Under the pieces are notes generated by a model. That model saw only the letters and a program-made list of their open reading frames with translations, was not told the origin of the DNA and made no database searches. Positions 1 through 5,508 of a stretch of DNA of 6,103 nt are shown piece after piece. The stretch covers positions 1-6,103 of the forward strand of contig JAODBN010000041.1 of assembly GCA_025463965.1 (NCBI GenBank), read 5' to 3'. The translations under genes and the position numbers were made by a program. Every line of letters starts with the position of its first letter. Position 1 is the stretch's first letter. The DNA comes from Acidimicrobiaceae bacterium. Its GTDB lineage: Bacteria > Actinomycetota > Acidimicrobiia > Acidimicrobiales > Bog-793.

Positions 1-138
1 TCGATCGCGTCGGGCTCGTTGCACGCGAATGACCTGATCACCGACCGCCTGGCTCCGTCGGAGGCACCCGAGTTCTACCAGTCCGTCCGTGAGCGCGGCA
101 GCGCCGACTCGATATCTCCGGTGATCAAATGGAACTGA
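1..138 (+). CDS. MDR-family (zinc-type) alcohol dehydrogenase, C-terminal end only
   Basis: The first reading frame is open from base 1 to a TGA at 136-138 and gives the last 45 residues of a protein whose start lies left of the window. The stretch LITDRLAPSEAPEFYQ matches the usual C-terminal pattern of medium-chain dehydrogenases (L-I-T-x-R-x-x-x-x-E-A-P-x-x-Y/F), and the chain ends in PVIKWN, similar to the hydrophobic final strand of these enzymes. The family oxidises alcohols or polyols with NAD(P) in the cytoplasm; the catalytic and zinc sites are not in view, so the substrate is unknown. It ends 23 bases before the preferred start of the next gene and is probably co-transcribed with it. 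A polyol dehydrogenase would suit the sugar genes downstream, but that is inference. Family assignment rests on a short piece. Confidence 0.62.
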   Translation, partial: SIASGSLHANDLITDRLAPSEAPEFYQSVRERGSADSISPVIKWN

Positions 139-161
139 CTTCTTCCTTGCCGGGTGAGCCG

Positions 162-1109
162 ATGAGGCTCAGGATCTTGATTGAGCCCCAGCAGGGCGCG
201 ACATACTTCGACGTTCTCCGGCTGGCCCAGGAGGCGGAGGCGCTGGGCTTCGACGGCGTCTTCTGTTCGGACCACTATCTACATATGGGCGACGGCTCTG
301 GCGCCCCCGGGCCCTGCGATGCCTGGACGACGATCGCCGGACTCGCACGTGAGACGCACCGGATCCGGATCGGCACGTTGATGACCCCGACGACGTTCCG
401 GCGTCCCGGACCGCTGGCCATCGCCGTCGCCCAGATCGACGCAATGAGCGGCGGGCGCGTCGAGCTCGGCCTCGGTACAGGCTGGTACGAAGCCGAGCAC
501 CGCGCGTACGGCATCCCATTCCCTTCGGTCGCGACGCGCTTCGAGCACCTCGAGGAGCAGCTCGCGATCGTGCACGGGCTTTGGGAGGCGCCGGCCGGGG
601 AGCTGTTCTCGTTCCGCGGGAAGCACTACGAGATCGTCGACAGCCCGGGGCTGCCCAAACCTGCGCAGCAGCCGCATCCGCCCATCCTCATCGGTGGCGC
701 CGGTCCGACGGTGACGCCGAGGCTGGCGGCGAAGTTCGCGGACGAGTACAACGTCCCGGTGCGTCAACCGGAGGTCACCCGCGCACAGTTCGAACGGGTC
801 GCGCTTGCGTGTGAGCACATCGGTCGCGACCCGGCGTCGATCGTGTTTTCCGCGGCCCAGGCATTATGCGTCGGCGAGAGCGTGAGCGATGCGAAGCGCC
901 GAGCCGAACGGATCGGTCGGGACCTCGATGAGCTCAGGTCTGCGGGCCTCGGGGGAACCGTCGACGAGGTAGCGGAGAAGATCCGCCTGTTTGCGGGGTT
1001 TGGAGCTCGCCGACTCTACCTCCAGGTCCTCGACATCTTCGATCTCGACCATCTCCGGCTGGTCGCCGAGCAACTCGCCCCGTTGGTGACAGAACGAGCC
1101 GGGCACTAG
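162..1109 (+). CDS. LLM-class (luciferase-like) F420-dependent oxidoreductase
   Basis: This is a 315-residue TIM-barrel flavin/F420 oxidoreductase of the bacterial luciferase superfamily, normal in length. An N-terminal strand (MRLRILIEP) leads into an LAQEAEALGFDGVFCSDHY helix-strand unit at 21-39. DAWT is at 53-56, SGGRVELGLGTGWYEAEHRA at 96-115 and PILIGGAGPTVTPRLAAKFAD at 174-194, the last being the cofactor phosphate-binding part of the fold. The C-terminus (LYLQVLDIFDLDHL) resembles the actinobacterial subfamily named after Rv1855c. Such enzymes usually move hydride between F420 and an unknown substrate; nothing here fixes the substrate. ATG 162 is preferred because homologues begin at MRL and GGGTGAG lies just before it; ATG 129 would add 11 residues and overlap the preceding gene. 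It shares the operon with sugar-phosphate enzymes, an unusual setting. Confidence 0.85.
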   Translation: MRLRILIEPQQGATYFDVLRLAQEAEALGFDGVFCSDHYLHMGDGSGAPGPCDAWTTIAGLARETHRIRIGTLMTPTTFRRPGPLAIAVAQIDAMSGGRVELGLGTGWYEAEHRAYGIPFPSVATRFEHLEEQLAIVHGLWEAPAGELFSFRGKHYEIVDSPGLPKPAQQPHPPILIGGAGPTVTPRLAAKFADEYNVPVRQPEVTRAQFERVALACEHIGRDPASIVFSAAQALCVGESVSDAKRRAERIGRDLDELRSAGLGGTVDEVAEKIRLFAGFGARRLYLQVLDIFDLDHLRLVAEQLAPLVTERAGH

Positions 1110-1164
1110 CGGGATTAATCGACCGACAAACAGCACGTTCGCGGACAAGGGAGGAGCAGTAGCC

Positions 1165-1644
1165 ATGGACGAATTTCCCCTTGGTATCGGTGCGGATGCG
1201 TACGGGTACGAGATGAAAGAGGCGCTGCGCAGGCACTTGGCGCCGTCGTTCGAAGTGGTCGATTACGGCGTCGAGTCGTCGGACGCGTCGCTCCCATATC
1301 CTGCCGTCGGACTCCGGGTGGCGGAGGCAGTCGCTGCGGGCGAAGTCGGCCGCGCGATCCTGATCTGCGGTACCGGGATCGGCATGGCTATCAGCGCGAA
1401 CAAGGTGGCCGGGATCCGCGCAGCGGTTGCATACGACCATTACTCCGTCGAGCGATCTGTGCTGTCGAACGACTGTCAGATCCTGGCGCTCGGGGGTCGC
1501 GTGATCGGTATCGAGGTAGCCCGGCGTATCTGCGACCAATGGCTCAGCTTGAGCTTCGATACCTCTTCGCCGAGCGCAAAGAAGATCGAGGTACTTACTC
1601 GTTATGAGTCGGGCCGGACAAGGGGCGAATCGATCCCGGGGTGA
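1165..1644 (+). CDS. rpiB: RpiB/LacAB-family sugar-phosphate isomerase with altered active site
   Basis: The 159-residue protein has the usual length and fold of ribose-5-phosphate isomerase B, a cytoplasmic aldose-ketose phosphate isomerase. The signature ILICGTGIGMAISANKVAGIR runs from 65 to 85, with the probable catalytic base Cys68; GGRVIG at 110-115 is the usual late motif. Compared from memory with E. coli RpiB, the GCDH motif is GADA (9-12), the DYP motif is PYP after a one-residue insertion, and the histidine of RQHND is Ser101 in VLSND. Near the C-terminus, one phosphate-binding arginine aligns with Lys140 and another with Pro136. These changes argue for a substrate other than ribose 5-phosphate, possibly a tetrose phosphate as for Brucella EryI. 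ATG 1165 has a strong Shine-Dalgarno sequence, AAGGGAGGAG, at 1147-1156. A kinase gene follows after 46 bases. Confidence 0.88.
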   Translation: MDEFPLGIGADAYGYEMKEALRRHLAPSFEVVDYGVESSDASLPYPAVGLRVAEAVAAGEVGRAILICGTGIGMAISANKVAGIRAAVAYDHYSVERSVLSNDCQILALGGRVIGIEVARRICDQWLSLSFDTSSPSAKKIEVLTRYESGRTRGESIPG

Positions 1645-1648
1645 GTGT

Positions 1649-1675
1649 CGGATCGGTTATCGAGCATCCGATCCG
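1649..1675 (+). promoter_or_regulatory. Intercistronic stem-loop between isomerase and kinase genes
   Basis: CGGATCGG at 1649-1656 and CCGATCCG at 1668-1675 form a perfect 8-bp inverted repeat around an 11-base loop. It fills most of the 46-base gap between the rpiB stop and the kinase GTG, and ends five bases before the kinase Shine-Dalgarno site. No U-run follows, so a classical terminator is unlikely. It could be an RNA-processing or stability element, a translational control hairpin or a protein site; the role is inferred from position only. Confidence 0.4.
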
Positions 1676-1680
1676 GAGCA

Positions 1681-1685
1681 CGAGG
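1681..1685 (+). promoter_or_regulatory. Ribosome-binding site that sets the kinase start
   Basis: CGAGG lies five bases before GTG 1691. The same frame is open from an ATG at 1604, but that start lies inside rpiB, and the 29 residues it would add look non-homologous; the family N-terminal strand (FVVGVDCSTTSAK) begins just after GTG 1691. Confidence 0.6.
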
Positions 1686-1690
1686 TAAAC

Positions 1691-3265
1691 GTGAGCAGGA
1701 ACTTCGTCGTCGGTGTCGACTGCTCGACCACGAGCGCCAAGGCGCTCGTGGTCGACGAGCAAGGCACCGTGGTCGCCTCGGGTCGGGCGTCGCTCACCGT
1801 GGAGAGTGGGTCGCCAGGTCAATACGAGCAGGACGGTTGCGCGTGGTGGGCGGCGGTTGGGTCCGCGCTCAGGTCAGCGCTCTCCTTCCTCGGCGATGAC
1901 GATAGGCGTCGCCTTGACGGGCTTTGCATCGCGAACCAGCGGGAGTCCTTTGTTCTCGTGGACCGTGAGGGTATCCCGCTCGCTCCGGCGATTCTGTGGC
2001 TCGACTCCCGTGGTCGCCGGTACAGCGATCGGCACCGAGAGAGCGACTTGGAACGGTTGACGGGGCGGCCTCCGAGCCCGACTACGGGCCTGTTCAAACT
2101 CATGTGGCTACGTGACGAGTCGCCCGAGCTCTTCGCGGCAACGAGCACAGTGCTCGACGTGCAGGGATTTCTCATGCATTCGCTGACTGGCGAGCGGGCG
2201 ACGAGCGTAGCGACCGGCGAGTCGCTCGGTCTGGTCGACTTTGACTCCGGCGGCTGGTCCGACGAGATCCTCGACCTGCTCGACCTGCCTATCGGCAAAC
2301 TTCCCCGTCTCTGCGCGCCTGGTGAGGCGGTGGGGCGAGTCACAAGCGCAGCCGCTCGGACTTGCGGCCTGCCCGAGGGGCTCCCGGTGCTGGCCGGTGC
2401 TGGTGACGGTCAGGCAGGCCTGCTCGGCTCGGGATCGGTCGCGAAAGGCCAAGTGTGCGTCAGCTTCGGCACGTCGCTCGCGTGCGGGGTACTCGTCACC
2501 GAGCGCCATCACGGCCCGGGACTTCGCAACCTGCTCGGGCCGCTTCCCGGCTACAGCGTTGTCGAGAGCCTGCTACGCACCGGCGCTCTCACCCAGGACT
2601 GGCTGTGCAGGCTTTTGGGTGATGAGGGATCGCCGTTGAGCATCGAACAGTTGCATCATCTTGCCCGCCGAGCGCCGGCAGGAGCGGACGGAGTTCTCTT
2701 CGTGCCCTACCTCGAAGGCGCCGACACCCCGTCGTGGGACGCGGACGCCCGAGCGCTGCTGGTTGGCCTCAAGGGCGGGCACGGTCGCGAAGTTGTGGCG
2801 CGATCGGTTCTTGAGGGGATCGCCTACGAGCTGCGCCTGCATATCTCGCTCATCGAGGAGGCGATCGGGTGCACCATCGGCCGCGTCACCGGGATAGGGG
2901 GTGGCTTTAGGGGAGATCTCGGTTCCAGCATCGTCTGCGACATAGTCGGCAGGCCGATCCAGCTGATGCCGACGGTCGAGGCGACGGCACGAGGGGCAGG
3001 GATCATCGCGGCGGCCGGTGTGGGTTGGGGTGAGGGATCGAACGTCGGGGAGCGCGGCGTCTTCCTCGCGACCTCGCTGGCTCCTGCCATCCACGAGATC
3101 CAGCCGAGCGACGAGCACGGGTCCCGGTACGAGCGCCTATTCGACGTCTATCGACGACTCCATCCCTCGCTCGCGTGGGTTGGGCCAGCAATCGAGCGGA
3201 TCGACTCGGACAGGGGCCCCCGGGCCGAAAGGAGCCCTGCGATCGAGGACCAGAAGGATGACTGA
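1691..3265 (+). CDS. FGGY-family carbohydrate (polyol-type) kinase
   Basis: This 524-residue protein has both halves of an FGGY kinase, which phosphorylates a sugar or polyol with ATP in the cytoplasm. The N-terminal phosphate loop is VGVDCSTTSAKALVVD (7-22). The substrate motif NQRES is at 82-86, ILWLDSRG at 101-108, FKLMWLRDE at 135-143 and AGAGDGQAG at 235-243, with Asp239 as the catalytic base. SFGTS (258-262) and GIGGGFRGDL (401-410) form the ATP-side loops. Arg84, Glu85, Trp103 and Asp239 line up with the glycerol-contacting Arg, Glu, Trp and Asp of E. coli GlpK, while xylulokinases have QMHG at the first site; this favours a polyol such as glycerol or erythritol. The last 25 or so residues are a charged tail beyond the domain. 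The gene ends 14 bases before the dehydrogenase gene, so the two are probably co-translated. The exact substrate is not proven. Confidence 0.9.
   Translation: MSRNFVVGVDCSTTSAKALVVDEQGTVVASGRASLTVESGSPGQYEQDGCAWWAAVGSALRSALSFLGDDDRRRLDGLCIANQRESFVLVDREGIPLAPAILWLDSRGRRYSDRHRESDLERLTGRPPSPTTGLFKLMWLRDESPELFAATSTVLDVQGFLMHSLTGERATSVATGESLGLVDFDSGGWSDEILDLLDLPIGKLPRLCAPGEAVGRVTSAAARTCGLPEGLPVLAGAGDGQAGLLGSGSVAKGQVCVSFGTSLACGVLVTERHHGPGLRNLLGPLPGYSVVESLLRTGALTQDWLCRLLGDEGSPLSIEQLHHLARRAPAGADGVLFVPYLEGADTPSWDADARALLVGLKGGHGREVVARSVLEGIAYELRLHISLIEEAIGCTIGRVTGIGGGFRGDLGSSIVCDIVGRPIQLMPTVEATARGAGIIAAAGVGWGEGSNVGERGVFLATSLAPAIHEIQPSDEHGSRYERLFDVYRRLHPSLAWVGPAIERIDSDRGPRAERSPAIEDQKDD
1724..1755 (+). 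repeat. 15-bp perfect inverted repeat inside the kinase 5' coding region
   Basis: TCGACCACGAGCGCC at 1724-1738 pairs perfectly with GGCGCTCGTGGTCGA at 1741-1755 around a two-base centre (AA). TGCTCG at 1721-1726 can alternatively pair with CGAGCA at 1756-1761, lengthening the stem with a bulge. It begins 33 bases after the kinase start and encodes the conserved TTSAKALVV loop, so part of the symmetry may come from GC-rich codon choice. A hairpin this stable so early in the message could affect initiation or early elongation. Confidence 0.55.
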
Positions 3266-3268
3266 GGT

Positions 3269-3273
3269 GGAGG
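3269..3273 (+). promoter_or_regulatory. Ribosome-binding site that sets the dehydrogenase start
   Basis: GGAGG ends six bases before ATG 3280 but only three before the in-frame GTG 3277. ATG 3280 is therefore preferred; the difference is one residue. Confidence 0.6.
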
Positions 3274-3279
3274 TACGTG

Positions 3280-4356
3280 ATGACTGTCGTGACGATCCTG
3301 GGAGCGGGGGCAATGGGCTCGGCGTTCTGTACGCCGGTGATTCACGCGGGTGGAGAGGCCCGGCTCTGGGGGACAACTCTTGACGACCGCATCCTCGAAG
3401 CGCTGCGTCGCGGTAAGCCGCATCCAGGTACCGGGGTGATGCTCCCCGCGGGCGTGCATGTCTACGACAGCGACCAACTTGTCCCTGCACTAAGTGGCAC
3501 CGAAGTCGTCGTCTTCGCGGTCAGCTCGCCCGGTATATTCCCGGTGCTCGCAGCCGCCGAGGGAAAGATTCCGATCTCGGCGCGCATCGTCTGCGCGACG
3601 AAGGGGTTCGTCGCTGGTCCTGGCTCGGACGAGATCGAGCTTGGCATCACAGCTATTGACCGGGCGCCTGCCACTACCGGCATTGCCGAGGCTGTCGCGG
3701 TCGGCGGACCCTGCAAAGCGAACGAGATCGCGTCGGCACGGTCGAGCATCGCGATGTTCGCAGGACGAGATGCGCGGCACCTGCGCGGGGTCGTTGACGC
3801 GTTCGAGAGTGACTCTTACGCGGTCGCGACCTCAAACGACGTAGTCGGCGTGGAGGTGTCTGCAGCGCTAAAGAACGCATACGCGATCGCGATGGGCTAC
3901 GCCGAAGGAGTCGGGGAGGCCGAGAGCGTGCCGTTCCACGATCTCCGAGCGGTCGTGTTCGTGCAGGCAACTGTAGAGATGAGTCGCTACTCCGAGCTGC
4001 TCGGTGGATCCAGCTCGACCGCATGGGGGCTGGCTGGAATGGGCGACCTCGAGGTCACCGCGTTCTCAGGACGGAATCGTCTGTTCGGCCTGACAATCGG
4101 TCGGGGCGTGGCTCCTGGCGAGGCGGCCGCGCAGATGGAGGCCGAAGGCATGACGATCGAGGGCCTCCCAGCCGTAGGGCTCGCGTCCGAGCTGGCGAGC
4201 AGGAAGAGCGGCGCGCAGTGGCACGAATCCTTCCCACTGCTTTCTGTGCTGGACCGAATGGTTCGCGGTGAGCCCGTCGGGACGGACGAGCTCTTTCTCG
4301 CCGCCCACGACGGTGCGTCGCAGCCGAACCGGGTCAGTGCTCGAACAGATTCCTGA
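3280..4356 (+). CDS. GpsA-like NAD(P)-dependent glycerol-3-phosphate dehydrogenase family protein
   Basis: This 358-residue protein has the full architecture of the NAD(P)-dependent glycerol-3-phosphate dehydrogenase family. A Rossmann domain opens with ILGAGAMGSAF (GxGxxG at 8-13), followed by VVVFAVSSP (76-84) and CATKGF (105-110, Lys108). VGGPCKANEIA (141-151) and VSAALKNAYAIAMG (193-206, probable catalytic Lys198) follow. GMGDLEVTAFSGRNRLFG (253-270) includes the substrate-phosphate Arg-Asn-Arg, and EGMTIEGLPAV (289-299) is near the end. Known members interconvert sn-glycerol 3-phosphate and dihydroxyacetone phosphate. The gene sits directly behind a polyol-type kinase in a catabolic-looking operon, so it may oxidise that kinase's product instead of making lipid precursor; in chemistry this would parallel EryB. 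The C-terminal 23 bases overlap the convergent isomerase gene. Family assignment is firm; the substrate is inferred. Confidence 0.9.
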   Translation: MTVVTILGAGAMGSAFCTPVIHAGGEARLWGTTLDDRILEALRRGKPHPGTGVMLPAGVHVYDSDQLVPALSGTEVVVFAVSSPGIFPVLAAAEGKIPISARIVCATKGFVAGPGSDEIELGITAIDRAPATTGIAEAVAVGGPCKANEIASARSSIAMFAGRDARHLRGVVDAFESDSYAVATSNDVVGVEVSAALKNAYAIAMGYAEGVGEAESVPFHDLRAVVFVQATVEMSRYSELLGGSSSTAWGLAGMGDLEVTAFSGRNRLFGLTIGRGVAPGEAAAQMEAEGMTIEGLPAVGLASELASRKSGAQWHESFPLLSVLDRMVRGEPVGTDELFLAAHDGASQPNRVSARTDS

Positions 4357-5131
4357 CATAGCTCAGATCGCCACGGACGGCCGTGATGACATCCGGCACC
4401 GGATGCGTGTACTGACCGGCGAGGCAGATCGTCCCGCCGTAGCCAATGGCTTGAAGGGACGCGGCGGCCGACGCCCAGTCGCCCATGCCTTCATTGCCCG
4501 CGACCCACTGCATCGTCCACGCCTCTCCTGCACCATCGGTGCTCGGCCTGGCGTAGTGACCGTTTCGGAGATTGACGAATACGAGCCTGTCGGCCAGCTG
4601 GGACAGGCTCAGGTCGGCATCTTCGCCGGCGAGGGCACTGTGCCCTGCATCCCACCCGGCACCGATCCACTGCTTGGGCAGTGGATCGAGGAGGGAGCGC
4701 AGCCCGGAGGATGTCGAAACGAAACGCCCGTGATGCTGTTGCACGGCGATGCGTATCCCGGTGCGTTCGCACAGCGGCACCCAAGACTCGAAGCGCTTCT
4801 GTAAGCCATCAACAGCGGCGAGATAGTCGTTACCAACGATTGGTGCCATCACTCGTATGACAGGTACGTGAGCGGCTGCGCAGGCATCGAGGAGCTCACC
4901 GCTGGGGTCGCCGGCCACACTCAAGATGCTGAGCCCCGCATCCAAGAACGTTCGTGACCAGCTTTGCAGTTCGACAGCCACATTTCCCGGTGTGACCGGG
5001 AACCCGTCGCGTACAGGTAGCTCGATCCCGTCAAATCCGATGTTTGAGAACTCCTTCACAAGATCATCGGCGCTCTTGTCGGGCCAGGGCTGGGTGGATG
5101 CTATCCATCTGTTTGAGAGCTCAGTCGTCAC
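4334..5131 (-). CDS. Sugar-phosphate isomerase/epimerase, xylose-isomerase-like TIM barrel
   Basis: This 265-residue protein fits the single-domain AP-endonuclease-2/xylose-isomerase-like TIM barrel, which includes ketose epimerases, hydroxypyruvate isomerase and the erythritol enzyme EryC. Markers are FDGIELPV (33-40), IAVQQHHGRF (128-137), GAGWDAGHSALAG (157-169), LVFVNLRN (183-190), GMGDW (215-219) and AIGYGGTICLAGQY (228-241). These enzymes usually use a divalent metal held by Glu, Asp, His and Glu. Here the Asp-x-x-His pair (Asp161, His164) is present, but the two glutamate positions appear to read Gln131 and Gln240. Start GTG 5131 has GGAAGGTGA upstream at a good distance. No signal peptide is seen, so it is cytoplasmic. 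It faces the kinase operon tail to tail and probably acts in the same pathway, with its own promoter. The reaction (epimerase, racemase or isomerase) cannot be told from the sequence. Confidence 0.85.
   Translation of the reverse strand: MTTELSNRWIASTQPWPDKSADDLVKEFSNIGFDGIELPVRDGFPVTPGNVAVELQSWSRTFLDAGLSILSVAGDPSGELLDACAAAHVPVIRVMAPIVGNDYLAAVDGLQKRFESWVPLCERTGIRIAVQQHHGRFVSTSSGLRSLLDPLPKQWIGAGWDAGHSALAGEDADLSLSQLADRLVFVNLRNGHYARPSTDGAGEAWTMQWVAGNEGMGDWASAAASLQAIGYGGTICLAGQYTHPVPDVITAVRGDLSYVRNLFEH
4372..4405 (+). terminator. Possible hairpin terminator region after the plus-strand operon
   Basis: Sixteen bases past the dehydrogenase stop lie two consecutive hairpins: CACGG/CCGTG with a four-base loop (4372-4385), and CATCCG/CGGATG with a four-base loop (4390-4405). 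There is no T-run. Both lie inside the 3' coding part of the minus-strand gene, so protein coding may explain them. They are the only hairpins I found close behind the operon. Confidence 0.22.
4632..4646. repeat. 15-bp near-perfect palindrome inside the isomerase gene
   Basis: AGGGCAC (4632-4638) and GTGCCCT (4640-4646) are exact inverted repeats around one base. The site lies in the minus-strand gene, 16 bases from a longer hairpin. Odd-centred symmetry of this kind can be a dimeric protein site or chance in GC-rich coding DNA. Confidence 0.35.
4663..4688. repeat. 11-bp perfect hairpin inside the isomerase gene
   Basis: CGATCCACTGC at 4663-4673 pairs perfectly with GCAGTGGATCG at 4678-4688 across the loop TTGG. 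On the minus strand it encodes residues around LLDPLPKQWIG, just before the Asp-x-x-His motif. Eleven uninterrupted pairs with a tetraloop would be a stable RNA structure in the isomerase message or its antisense. Confidence 0.5.
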
Positions 5132-5137
5132 AATCGA

Positions 5138-5146
5138 TCACCTTCC
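5138..5146 (-). promoter_or_regulatory. Ribosome-binding site for the isomerase gene
   Basis: Read on the minus strand, GGAAGGTGA lies six bases before GTG 5131. It supports that start; no other upstream start was seen. Confidence 0.55.
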
Positions 5147-5150
5147 GCTG

Positions 5151-5180
5151 ATTATCTATCGTCTCTCGAAAATCAGTCAT
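5151..5180 (-). promoter_or_regulatory. Weak sigma70-like promoter candidate for the isomerase gene
   Basis: On the minus strand, ATGACT (5175-5180, four of six to TTGACA) and GATAAT (5151-5156, five of six to TATAAT) are 18 bases apart. The predicted start, near 5144, would fall inside the ribosome-binding site, which counts against it or implies a near-leaderless message. Confidence 0.22.
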
Positions 5181-5199
5181 CCCTGGGGCATCTCCGCTC

Positions 5200-5213
5200 A
5201 GTGACGGGTCACT
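5200..5213. promoter_or_regulatory. Perfect 6-2-6 palindrome upstream of the isomerase gene, candidate operator
   Basis: AGTGAC and GTCACT flank GG, giving a perfect dyad about 70 bases upstream of the isomerase start. It lies between that gene and the divergently oriented GntR remnant, a usual place for a regulator's operator. No second copy was noticed in the window. A function is inferred from symmetry and place only. Confidence 0.38.
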
Positions 5214-5508
5214 CATAGCCACGCGATCGAATGAGAGCGTACCTCTGCCATCCGGATCGACTCCCCACCATACATCGGATGACTCCGGGACGTCCGACCG
5301 GGCGGTGCCCCGCCCCGAGGGCTATCGAGATGAGCGCACCGCGCCCGACGCCAGTGTCACATAGCGCCAATGAATTGACCCATACGACGGATCGCCGAGA
5401 CGGGGCGTTCACATATGCCCTGGGAAAGCCACTGTTCCTAGAGGATCCTCGAGTCTCGTTCGGGCCTCCCGACACGACCACGCGGTCCCTAAACTGGGCC
5501 GATCGCCT
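5214..5508. other. Stretch with no recognisable gene
   Basis: Short open frames exist here on both strands, but none has a credible start site, codon pattern or family motif. One weak inverted repeat (CATCCG/CGGATG, 5249-5281, 21-base loop) and a 10-bp palindrome GAGGATCCTC (5441-5450) are present. The right end may contain more decayed 5' sequence of the GntR remnant, for example around 5470-5508, but I could not follow it. Confidence 0.5.

Noticed and set aside
279..818. Long minus-strand open frame (179 codons) opposite the LLM gene
   Set aside because: It is antisense to strong LLM motifs, has no recognisable domain, and long antisense frames are expected in GC-rich genes.
1604..1690. 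Upstream ATG extending the kinase by 29 residues
   Set aside because: It starts inside rpiB, the extra residues look unrelated to the family, and GTG 1691 has a ribosome-binding site at the right distance.
4268..4804. Plus-strand open frame of 178 codons continuing past the dehydrogenase gene
   Set aside because: It is in another frame from the dehydrogenase and antisense to the barrel protein, which has clear family motifs.
5441..5450. GAGGATCCTC followed by CTCGAG-like sequence, resembling a cloning polylinker
   Set aside because: Only two adjacent restriction-like palindromes are present, with no other vector sequence; chance is the simpler reading.
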